Position numbers and translations under genes: made by a program
Source of the DNA: Minisyncoccota bacterium
GTDB taxonomy: Bacteria > Patescibacteriota > Minisyncoccia > UBA6257 > HR35
Direction of reading: 5' to 3'
Assembly (NCBI GenBank): GCA_028276075.1
Contig: JAPYXA010000007.1
Coordinates: 1-14,519 of the forward strand
Length of the DNA: 14,519 nt
Part shown: positions 5,717 to 12,015 of the stretch, piece by piece
Position numbering within the stretch: the stretch's first letter is position 1
Layout of the letters: every line of letters begins with the position of its first letter
Notes under the pieces: model-generated
The model's database searches: none
Told to the model about the DNA's origin: nothing
What the model saw: only the letters and a program-made list of their open reading frames with translations

Positions 5717-8433
5717 ACTATGTCAGGAAATTTTTTATAGAAGAGTTTTTTAACAAGCTCAGTGCCTAAAATAAAAATTAACATTAAAAGAAAAGAATAA
5801 ATTAAAAGTTTTAAACTAAGAGAGTAAAAAGAAAAAATCTTTTTGAAGGGATAAAAGAAAACAAAAATTAAATTTAAAAATAGTCCCAAAAACGAAGAAA
5901 TAACAAAAGATTCTGAAGGTTTAGAAAAGAAAAACAAATCTTTAGTTCTAATTAAAAAAGAAACTAAAAGACCAGTCATAGTAGTGATAAAGAAAATATA
6001 AGTTCTAATAACTTCAACTGATTCTTTTCTGACAATTAAATAGCCAAAAATATTAACTAAACCAGCAACAATTCCTAAAGATAAGAGAAGAAGGACGAGA
6101 TGTTTTCCAGACATTTTTAATGGCCTTTTGACTTCTTTAATATTTACATTATCATTAGCAAAAGCAATTAAAGGAATGTCAGTTAAAAAATTTGTCAGTA
6201 AAACTTGGAGCGGTGTCATAGGCACAAAAGGTAAAATCGAACTTAAAATTGCCACTGAAGTTAAATTGCCAAAATTATCACTCATTGTATGTTTAATATA
6301 TTTACCAATATTCTCTAAAACTTTTCTTCCATTATAAATTCCCTCAACTATTGTATTTAAATCTTTTTCTTTTAAAATAATATCAGCTTCTTGTTTAACC
6401 ACATCTGAAGCATTATCAACAGCTAACGAAGCATTAGCAATTTTTAAAGCTGGAGCATCATTAATTCCTTCACCTAAAAAACAGACAAATTTTTCTTTTT
6501 GCAAAATTTCGATTATTTTTAATTTGTCTTCAGGCAAAACACGAGCAAAAACTTTTACTTCTTTAATAATTTTCTTAGCTTCATCTTCTGGTAAATTTCT
6601 TATTTCTTCTCCTAAAACAACTTTTTCATCTTTTCCAATTAAATCAAGATCTAAAGCAGTTTTTTTAGCTACTTCTGGAGAATCTCCGGTTAAAATTTTT
6701 ATTTCTAAATTTAAATCTCTCGCAAGTTTTATTGCTGAAAAAGCGGTTTCTTTTAGTGGATCAAAAAATGAAGCGATTCCTAAAAATCTTGACCCTTCTT
6801 GTGTTTTTATTCCTAAAGCCAAAGTTCTAAAACCATTTTTGTCTTCCTCATTAAAAATTTTTAGCCAATAATCTTTATTTTCTGGGTGAAGATAATCCAA
6901 AACATTTTCTGGTGCTCCTTTAATGATTTCAATTTCTTTTTTATTTTCTTTTACAATTATTTTTCTTATCCTTTTAATAGGATCAAAATCAATATCTTCA
7001 ATAAGTTCAAAATTTTTATACGCAGACTCATACAAATTGGAGGCAGAATATTCAGACTTTTTGTGACTGAACACTGAATTTTCAGACAATTCCTTATTTA
7101 TGAGGTCCGTTTTAGTCTGTGTGTGGTTTGAAAGAATCTGTATATTAGTGTTAGTTTGCGCATAGTTCGCTTTAGTCAGTGTCTTTAAAATTGCTTTTTC
7201 ATAAGGTGTTATTTCTTCTGTTAAATAATAATCAGCTAAAAAATATTTAACAAATTCTTCTTCATTTTTAGTAATTATTCTTTCTAATTTAAGTTCATTA
7301 GTAGTAATTGTTCCTGTTTTGTCAGTACATAAAATTTCAATAGCACCTAAATCTTCAATAGAAGAAAGTCTTTTAATAATAAGGCCTCTTTTTGCTAATT
7401 TATTTCCGGCTAAACTTAAAGATAAAACAGTCATTGTTGGTAAAAATTCCGGAACAATAGCCACAGCCAAAACAATAGCAAAAATAATTAATTCTTGGAT
7501 ATTTGGATAGCCTGGTTTTAAAAGATTAATAAAAACTACTGCCAAAGCAACAAAGATTGAAATAATTGCAATATTTTTAGCAAAATTGTCCATCATTTTT
7601 TGATAAGCGGTTTCTTTGCCAATTTCCAAAGTCTTTTTAGCTAAAGAACCAAAATAACTGTTTTTTCCAGTAGCAAATACAATTCCTTCAATTTCCCCTT
7701 TAATTAAGATTGTTCCCATAAGAGCTATATTTTCTGGTATCACGGACTTTTTTGAACTTAACGCTGACTGTTCGGACTTCTGGGCTCTTTCGAAATTGAC
7801 ACGGACGTTTCGATCTTCTTTTTTATATTCCTTGACCATAAAGTCCGTATAGTCCGTGTTTAGTCCGTTCAAGTTTGTACTGTCAGTGTTGGTCTGTGAA
7901 TTTTTAAATACCGGTTCACTTTCTCCGCTAATAATTGATTCATCAACTAAAGCATCTTCAGCTTTTAAAATTTTTAAATCAGCAGGAATTAAATAACCCG
8001 CTTCTACTTTTATATAATCTCCAGGAACAATTTCTTTAGCATTAATTTTTTTCCATTTATTATTTCTTTTTACAAAAGCATAATTTTCGAAATAAGAAAG
8101 AAGCTTTTCGCTTAATTTATTAATTCGATAATCTTGTAAAATTGCAATTAAAATTGAGAGAAAAAGAAAAAATAAAATCAAAATAGTTTCAGTTTCAGCT
8201 CCTTTAATTAAAAAAGAGAGAAAACCAGCGAAGAAAAGAAAAATATTAAAAAAATTTAAAGAATTTCTTTTAATAATTTCCAAAAGATCAATTTTAAAAG
8301 AAACAATTTTATTTAAACCATAAATTTCTAATCTCTTCTTTGCTTCATTTTCATCCAAGCCATCTTTCGATGTTTCAAGTTCTTTTAAAACCTCATCTTC
8401 ATTTTTTTGAGAAATCTCAAAAAATCTTTCCAT
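5713..8433 (-). CDS. MgtA-like cation-transporting P-type ATPase
   Basis: A P-type ATPase of 906 residues from the ATG at 8433. An upstream in-frame start at 8490 would add 19 residues (MVTTKIVSFLIPLKCYNYL) across the promoter-like TATAAT and is not preferred. Features in order: N-terminal cytosolic segment (EVLKELETSKDGLDENEAKKRL); SGES actuator loop (about 169-172); M4 motif PEFLPTM, closer to the PEMLP of Mg2+ transporters than to the PEGLP of Ca2+ pumps; phosphorylation site CTDKTGTIT with D371; KGAPENV in the N domain; TGDSPEVAKKTA; and a hinge GEGINDAPAL, with Glu655 where most pumps have Asp. Several hydrophobic helices follow to the C-terminus. Two insertions (about residues 179-231 and 418-472) lie between conserved blocks. 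The substrate, perhaps Mg2+ or another cation, cannot be fixed from the sequence. Confidence 0.93.
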   Translation of the reverse strand: MERFFEISQKNEDEVLKELETSKDGLDENEAKKRLEIYGLNKIVSFKIDLLEIIKRNSLNFFNIFLFFAGFLSFLIKGAETETILILFFLFLSILIAILQDYRINKLSEKLLSYFENYAFVKRNNKWKKINAKEIVPGDYIKVEAGYLIPADLKILKAEDALVDESIISGESEPVFKNSQTNTDSTNLNGLNTDYTDFMVKEYKKEDRNVRVNFERAQKSEQSALSSKKSVIPENIALMGTILIKGEIEGIVFATGKNSYFGSLAKKTLEIGKETAYQKMMDNFAKNIAIISIFVALAVVFINLLKPGYPNIQELIIFAIVLAVAIVPEFLPTMTVLSLSLAGNKLAKRGLIIKRLSSIEDLGAIEILCTDKTGTITTNELKLERIITKNEEEFVKYFLADYYLTEEITPYEKAILKTLTKANYAQTNTNIQILSNHTQTKTDLINKELSENSVFSHKKSEYSASNLYESAYKNFELIEDIDFDPIKRIRKIIVKENKKEIEIIKGAPENVLDYLHPENKDYWLKIFNEEDKNGFRTLALGIKTQEGSRFLGIASFFDPLKETAFSAIKLARDLNLEIKILTGDSPEVAKKTALDLDLIGKDEKVVLGEEIRNLPEDEAKKIIKEVKVFARVLPEDKLKIIEILQKEKFVCFLGEGINDAPALKIANASLAVDNASDVVKQEADIILKEKDLNTIVEGIYNGRKVLENIGKYIKHTMSDNFGNLTSVAILSSILPFVPMTPLQVLLTNFLTDIPLIAFANDNVNIKEVKRPLKMSGKHLVLLLLSLGIVAGLVNIFGYLIVRKESVEVIRTYIFFITTMTGLLVSFLIRTKDLFFFSKPSESFVISSFLGLFLNLIFVFFYPFKKIFSFYSLSLKLLIYSFLLMLIFILGTELVKKLFYKKFPDIV
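7018..7182 (-). repeat. In-frame repetitive insertion in the ATPase N domain
   Basis: About 165 bases encoding residues 418-472, between EKAILK and YKNFELIEDIDFDP. The coding-strand 5' half is rich in ACACTGACT/ACACAGACT motifs; the 3' half holds complementary TCAGTGTTCAGTCAC and AGTCTG motifs. The peptide contains TLTKANYAQTNTN, NHTQTKTDL, SENSVFSHKKS and EYSAS. It aligns in the same frame with the other ATPase insertion (SENSVFSHKKS against SEQSALSSKKS) and with rtcB (TQTK, YSA). It is probably a loop tolerated in the nucleotide-binding domain. Confidence 0.65.
7741..7899 (-). repeat. In-frame palindromic insertion in the ATPase actuator region
   Basis: About 159 bases encoding residues 179-231, between SGESEPVFKN and IPENIALMGT, where homologues join after a few residues. 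Exact inverted repeats are visible on the plus strand: CACGGACT (7741-7748) with AGTCCGTG (7851-7858), ACGGACTT (7742-7749) with AAGTCCGT (7841-7848), and CACGGAC (7800-7806) with GTCCGTG (7852-7858). The peptide includes QTNTD, LNTDYTDF and SEQSALSSKKS. It is visibly richer in G and C than the flanking gene. Confidence 0.7.
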
Positions 8434-8439
8434 TAAATA

Positions 8440-8448
8440 ATTATAACA
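8440..8448 (-). promoter_or_regulatory. Extended -10 promoter for the P-type ATPase, leaderless-type
   Basis: Read on the minus strand this is TGTTATAAT, a TATAAT with an extended -10 TGn. The box ends only 6 bases before the ATG at 8433, so the mRNA should begin at or next to the start codon. No convincing -35 box is seen. This spacing supports the ATG at 8433 over the upstream start at 8490. Confidence 0.55.
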
Positions 8449-8576
8449 TTTCAAAGGGATTAAAAAAGAAACAATTTTGGTAGTTACCATCTTAAAATTG
8501 TGAAAAACTTCTTAAAATATCTTCAAAACACACGATTTTTCTTAATTTTTTAAATATCTCAAAATTAAATTGAAGA

Positions 8577-8714
8577 TTTGTCTAACTTCAAACGCATATG
8601 GCACTCTCTAAAAATAAATGAAAAATCTTAAATTATTAGGTCTTGAAGCTATTTTATTCTTAAAGGTCATCATCTTAATAACCAAGAGTGCCATATGTAT
8701 GTTGGTCAGACAAA
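8577..8714. repeat. 138-bp element with imperfect ~30-bp terminal inverted repeats
   Basis: The left arm 8577-8607 and the right arm 8685-8714 are inverted copies. Both begin TTTGTCT and share the 13-base perfect core CATATGGCACTCT (8595-8607; complement at 8685-8697), with a few mismatches and one base of length difference between. The 77-base centre is AT-rich and shows no gene. It could be a MITE-like remnant or a long stem-loop. I see no convincing target-site duplication. It fills most of the 375-base gap between the ATPase and the DUF2157 gene. Confidence 0.65.
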
Positions 8715-8717
8715 AAC

Positions 8718-8748
8718 TTGACTTTAGATTTTTTTTTTGCGTTATAAC
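8718..8748 (+). promoter_or_regulatory. Possible promoter for the DUF2157 locus
   Basis: TTGACT (8718-8723) and TATAAC (8743-8748) are 19 bases apart, slightly long for a sigma-70-type promoter. They lie just outside the inverted-repeat element and about 60 bases before the gene, which does have a Shine-Dalgarno-like AGAAGGA. The call is weak. Confidence 0.3.
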
Positions 8749-8808
8749 TCTAATATAGAGTCGTATAGTCTCGAGATTAAGATTTAAAAAAAGTAAAAGA
8801 AGAAGGAT

Positions 8809-9504
8809 ATGGAAAATCAAACAATCGTTGAATATATACAACGATCTCTTACTCAAGGGAAATCAAAAGAGGAAATCTATAAGGAACTCTTAAGCCAAGG
8901 CTGTAGCATTGACGTAATTCAAGACGCTTTTGATCAAATTGTCACTAAGGAAGAAAAAGAAGATACGCAGAAAAGAACTATCCGTATTATTGTAACAATT
9001 GGGGCCATACTTGTTGGTGTTGGGATTTTTTCTTTTATTGCTGCAAATTGGCAAGAGATGACAAAAATAATGAAGGTTTTAATAATTGTTATTGCAATGA
9101 TAGCTTCTTATACCGGTGGATGGTTTCTTAGAGAAAAATGGCATTATGAGAAAACGGGTGAGGCCCTCCTTTTACTTGGTGCGATTATTTATGGTGCTGG
9201 TATTTTCTTAATTGCCCAAATGTTTCATATCAGAGGGAATTGGCCAGATGGTTTTATTTTATGGATGATGGGAACTATCGTTATGGCATTCGCAGCAGAA
9301 TCTTTTTCTCTTTTTTATCTTGCTATTCCAGTGGGCATTGCTGCTATCATTGGTTATCCATCGGGCATCCTTAAAGCTTTTGGTGGTTATAATCCCTTTT
9401 TATTAACATCTTCTTTTCTACTTCTTGTTGCTACAATAGTAACTTTTATCGCTGGTTGGCTTATGAAAAAACGCATACCGCCAGAATTAAAAGAATTTTA
9501 TTAA
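8809..9504 (+). CDS. DUF2157 domain-containing membrane protein
   Basis: A 231-residue membrane protein of unknown function. Residues 1-45 form a soluble helical segment (IVEYIQRSLTQGKSKEEIYKELLSQGCSIDVIQDAF), a short two-helix motif. The rest resembles the DUF2157 domain: ILVGVGIFSFIAANWQEM, GGWFLREKW, GEALLLLGAIIYGAGIFLIAQMFHIRGNWPDGFILWMMG, then more hydrophobic helices, for roughly six membrane segments ending in GWLMKKRIPPELKEFY. The start at 8809 follows AGAAGGA with very short spacing, one of the few ribosome-binding-site-like sequences in the window. It begins a set with the next two or three reading frames; DUF2157 and GDYXXLXY genes are known to be neighbours in many bacteria. Confidence 0.82.
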   Translation: MENQTIVEYIQRSLTQGKSKEEIYKELLSQGCSIDVIQDAFDQIVTKEEKEDTQKRTIRIIVTIGAILVGVGIFSFIAANWQEMTKIMKVLIIVIAMIASYTGGWFLREKWHYEKTGEALLLLGAIIYGAGIFLIAQMFHIRGNWPDGFILWMMGTIVMAFAAESFSLFYLAIPVGIAAIIGYPSGILKAFGGYNPFLLTSSFLLLVATIVTFIAGWLMKKRIPPELKEFY

Positions 9505-9535
9505 AAATTGAATTAAAAGAATTTTATTAAAAATA
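9484..9535 (+). repeat. 26-bp tandem duplication at the DUF2157 stop codon
   Basis: Copies at 9484-9509 and 9510-9535 (GAATTAAAAGAATTTTATTA plus 6 bases) differ only at the last base. The first copy contains the end of the DUF2157 reading frame and its TAA stop; the second is spacer before the ATG at 9540. The unit is not a multiple of three, so it lies outside coding constraint. Confidence 0.9.
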
Positions 9536-9539
9536 TTAT

Positions 9540-10391
9540 ATGGACATTTTTTATGATCTTCTACCGTATCTTATAGGGCTTTTAATAATAGGAATTGTTT
9601 ACCTTATTATTTATGTTGTTAGAGAAGGAGTAAAGGAAAAAGATTGGTATTTACAATCTTTCCTTTCTAAAGAAGATACTGTAAGTCAGTTTTTCTTTTT
9701 ATTCTCAGTTTTCTTTCTTGGAATAACTATTTCAGCTTTTAATAAAGATTTAGGCGATCCTCTATCGTGGCGAACTATCCTTCTTTTTACTTCTATCGTC
9801 GGAGTGGTAATTGCTTATTATTTTAAAGTTATTTATACTCTTACTGTAAGTTTAATAGGGCTTGCGGCGTGGTGGGGCCTTCAAGCAGCAGAATGGGCAC
9901 AAGGGAAAGACATTAAGGGCGCTGCTTTATTTACTGGTTTATTATTTATAGTCACTATATTTTATCTTCTTGGTCGCGCTCACGAAAAAGAAATAAAGTT
10001 TAAAAGAGTTTCAATTGTTTATTCAATGTTGGGACTTATTCCCATTACCGGCGCTTTATCTACTCTTTCAACAGGATTCGGACTTAAAATTTTAGAAGAG
10101 ATAACAAAAGGATCTTCTTTCTTTAGTTCGTGGGAAATCACTTTTTTTCTTTTTGTATTTATTGCTTTTATTATTGGATTATTAATTTATACTCTTAATA
10201 AAAAACTTATTTTTAAACAAGAAGCATTAATTATTTGTCTTTTAACTTTATTATTTGTTATTATTGCTTTACTTCCAGAACAAACAATATTTTTAAAAAC
10301 ACAGGATTACTTTTTATATTATAGAGATGTTGATCTCTCAAAGATCGGAATTTTTTGGGCAACAATCTTAAAATATTTTAGTTTTAATTGA
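9540..10391 (+). CDS. Polytopic membrane protein of the DUF2157 locus, N-terminal part (frameshifted)
   Basis: A 283-residue frame with about eight hydrophobic segments, beginning MDIFYDLLPYLIGLLIIG. It resembles large membrane proteins that accompany DUF2157 and GDYXXLXY genes (DUF4401/DUF2157 type), but I cannot place it precisely. The last 7 codons after residue 276 are out of frame. At 10370-10373 an AAAA run seems to carry one extra base; with AAA the protein continues ILNILVLIETFGLVVLGYLKK into the next frame, giving about 557 residues. The corrected stretch GIFWATILNILVLIETFGLVVLGYL matches GIFWAIVFNIILFLEIVGILFMGYL near the end of the downstream frame, which supports the frameshift. 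There is no Shine-Dalgarno sequence before the ATG. Confidence 0.7.
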   Translation: MDIFYDLLPYLIGLLIIGIVYLIIYVVREGVKEKDWYLQSFLSKEDTVSQFFFLFSVFFLGITISAFNKDLGDPLSWRTILLFTSIVGVVIAYYFKVIYTLTVSLIGLAAWWGLQAAEWAQGKDIKGAALFTGLLFIVTIFYLLGRAHEKEIKFKRVSIVYSMLGLIPITGALSTLSTGFGLKILEEITKGSSFFSSWEITFFLFVFIAFIIGLLIYTLNKKLIFKQEALIICLLTLLFVIIALLPEQTIFLKTQDYFLYYRDVDLSKIGIFWATILKYFSFN

Positions 10392-10401
10392 AACTTTCGG
10401 T

Positions 10402-11214
10402 TTGGTTGTTTTAGGATACTTAAAAAAAGAAAATTGGTTGAAAGCATTAGGTTTATTGGGTGTTGCAATTTTATTTTTAGCTAAACTTATTGAATGGATT
10501 ATTTATTTGGTGGTTAATGTATCATTAGGGTTAATGTGGATTATAATTTTTTTAAATTGTGGTTTATTAATTTATCTTTTAAATAAATTCCTCGAAAAAA
10601 GCGTCGATCCCCAACTAGAAGATAAAATTTATTCTATTTTAAGTGCAACACCTCTGACCCTTTTATTATTTTTTCTTTCTTCGGAATCAGGATTAAGGGA
10701 TTTTGATTTTGATATTAAAAGTTTGCCACTTTTTTCTTATTTATTAATATTGACAGTTATATATTTATTGTTAAATCTCATATTATATATTTATTGCTTT
10801 AGAAATAAAATAAATCTTTTAAAAGAGATAGGCTATTCACTTGTATTCATGTTTTTGTTAACATTGATTATTTTTATATTTCCCCATAAAAATTTGTTTA
10901 TAGAATATAATAAATTAAGCGGGTTGGGAATTTTTTGGGCAATAGTTTTTAATATCATACTTTTTCTTGAAATAGTTGGAATTCTTTTCATGGGTTATCT
11001 TAATAAAAAAGATTTATTTATTAACCTCAGCACAGTTTTCATTTTCATCTTCATTTTTGTTAAATACTTTGACTGGTTTTTCACTTTCTTAGATAAGAGT
11101 ATATTCTTTATCGGTGCTGGTATTTTGTTTTTTGTCGCTGGTTGGTTTATGGAGAAAGGGAGACGTTATTTACTTTTAACTATTAAAAAAGAGGGGGTCA
11201 GCCAAAATCAATAA
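10402..11214 (+). CDS. Polytopic membrane protein of the DUF2157 locus, C-terminal part (frameshifted)
   Basis: A 270-residue frame from a TTG at 10402. This is probably not a true start: it is the continuation of the preceding frame after a one-base frameshift near 10370-10373, and the open frame extends back to 10372. It is almost wholly hydrophobic, with about eight membrane segments, and ends DKSIFFIGAGILFFVAGWFMEKGRRYLL, the kind of final helix and basic tail seen at the end of DUF2157-type proteins. The module GIFWA...LE..G....GYL.KK near 10927-11010 repeats one near 10347-10420 about 580 bases upstream. Function unknown. It lies 9 bases before the GDYXXLXY gene. Confidence 0.65.
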   Translation: MVVLGYLKKENWLKALGLLGVAILFLAKLIEWIIYLVVNVSLGLMWIIIFLNCGLLIYLLNKFLEKSVDPQLEDKIYSILSATPLTLLLFFLSSESGLRDFDFDIKSLPLFSYLLILTVIYLLLNLILYIYCFRNKINLLKEIGYSLVFMFLLTLIIFIFPHKNLFIEYNKLSGLGIFWAIVFNIILFLEIVGILFMGYLNKKDLFINLSTVFIFIFIFVKYFDWFFTFLDKSIFFIGAGILFFVAGWFMEKGRRYLLLTIKKEGVSQNQ

Positions 11215-11223
11215 TTATTTTCT

Positions 11224-11751
11224 ATGTTAACAAAGCAAACAAAATTTATTATAGCGATTGCTATCCAGCTGGTTATTATTTTCAGTATTATTATTTCCAA
11301 AACGGCAGTGCTTACGGGCGGGATTGAGGTTTTATTACGGATAGAACCAGTAGATTCTAGAGACCCCTTGAGAGGTGACCACCTTACTTTTTCATACGAG
11401 ATTTCTAATCTTGACTCCTATCTTTTTAATTATTCTCCAATTAGAGACGGTGATACTGTATATGTACCACTTAAACAACAAGGGAGATATTGGACAGCTG
11501 TATTCGGTGTTCAAAAAACAAAACCTATTGACAAAAAAGAAATTTTCATTAAAGGAAAAATTTCAAGCTCTTACGGTAATAAAATCCACATTATTTATGG
11601 TATTGAAGACTATTTTATTCCAGAAGGAACTGGTCAAGACTTTATTTTTTTTGATTTTTCGAGAAAAAAAGTAGCGGCTAGGGTAAGTGTTGACAAAAAT
11701 GGAAAGGCGGTTCTAAAAAAAATTTATGTTAATGATAAACCTTGGCCATAA
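11224..11751 (+). CDS. GDYXXLXY domain-containing protein
   Basis: A 175-residue protein with one N-terminal membrane segment (about residues 8-30: FIIAIAIQLVIIFSIIISKTAVL), acting as an anchor or uncleaved signal, and an extracytoplasmic domain. The family motif is visible as RGDHLTFSYEI (about 50-60), a variant of GDYxxLxY, preceded by LLRIEPVDSRDPLRG as in homologues. A paired acidic/basic region (DFSRKKVAARVSVDKNGKAVLKKIYVNDKPW) closes the protein. Genes of this family are commonly found next to DUF2157/DUF4401 membrane-protein genes, as here. The biochemical role of the set is unknown. Confidence 0.85.
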   Translation: MLTKQTKFIIAIAIQLVIIFSIIISKTAVLTGGIEVLLRIEPVDSRDPLRGDHLTFSYEISNLDSYLFNYSPIRDGDTVYVPLKQQGRYWTAVFGVQKTKPIDKKEIFIKGKISSSYGNKIHIIYGIEDYFIPEGTGQDFIFFDFSRKKVAARVSVDKNGKAVLKKIYVNDKPWP

Positions 11752-11758
11752 ACTTACG

Positions 11759-11774
11759 AAAAAGTTAGCTTTTT
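11759..11774 (+). terminator. Weak terminator-like hairpin after the GDYXXLXY gene
   Basis: AAAAAG (11759-11764) and CTTTTT (11769-11774) pair around a TTAG loop, followed by a T-rich stretch. The stem is only 6 base pairs and AT-rich, so this is a weak call supported mainly by its position between two convergent transcription units. Confidence 0.3.
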
Positions 11775-11797
11775 ATTATTATTTAATTTTTGAAATG

Positions 11798-12007
11798 TTA
11801 TTTTAGTTCTCTTAAAACAGGAAGCAAAATATTAGGTGGATAATCAGCAATTAAAGCACCAATTATTTCTTCTTCCTCAGTTGTTGTTTCCCAATCTTTT
11901 CGAGTAAATTTTAAATCAATGCGCGGATTTTTACATATCTCTATTAACTTTTCTTTCGGTAAAGATTCTAAAACTTTTAATGCCCAAACAAAATCTTCTT
12001 TTTTCAT
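11798..12007 (-). CDS. Small hypothetical protein (69 residues)
   Basis: I do not recognise this protein. It reads MKKEDFVWALKVLESLPKEKLIEICKN..., is soluble, probably helical at the N-terminus, with an acidic middle (WETTTEEEEIIGALIAD) and a hydrophobic C-terminus (YPPNILLPVLRELK). The composition is that of a real globular protein. AAGAAGG sits immediately before the ATG. It begins 8 bases after the end of the decayed M16 peptidase gene on the same strand, so it was probably its operon partner, and it is still intact while that gene is broken. No transmembrane segment or metal-binding motif is visible. Confidence 0.7.
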   Translation of the reverse strand: MKKEDFVWALKVLESLPKEKLIEICKNPRIDLKFTRKDWETTTEEEEIIGALIADYPPNILLPVLRELK

Positions 12008-12015
12008 CCTTCTTT

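Noticed and set aside
6524..6871. 115-residue plus-strand frame opposite the ATPase
   Set aside because: It is antisense to the conserved P domain and its composition follows from the complementary coding sequence.
8434..8490. Longer ATPase start at 8490
   Set aside because: It adds 19 residues unlike P-type ATPases and would place the TATAAT box within the coding region; ATG at 8433 fits the family and the promoter.
8608..8856. 82-residue minus-strand frame across the inverted-repeat element
   Set aside because: It overlaps the start of the DUF2157 gene, covers a non-coding repeat, and has no recognisable domain.
11375..11674. 99-residue plus-strand frame within the GDYXXLXY gene
   Set aside because: It is a shifted-frame shadow; the main frame carries the family motif and membrane anchor.
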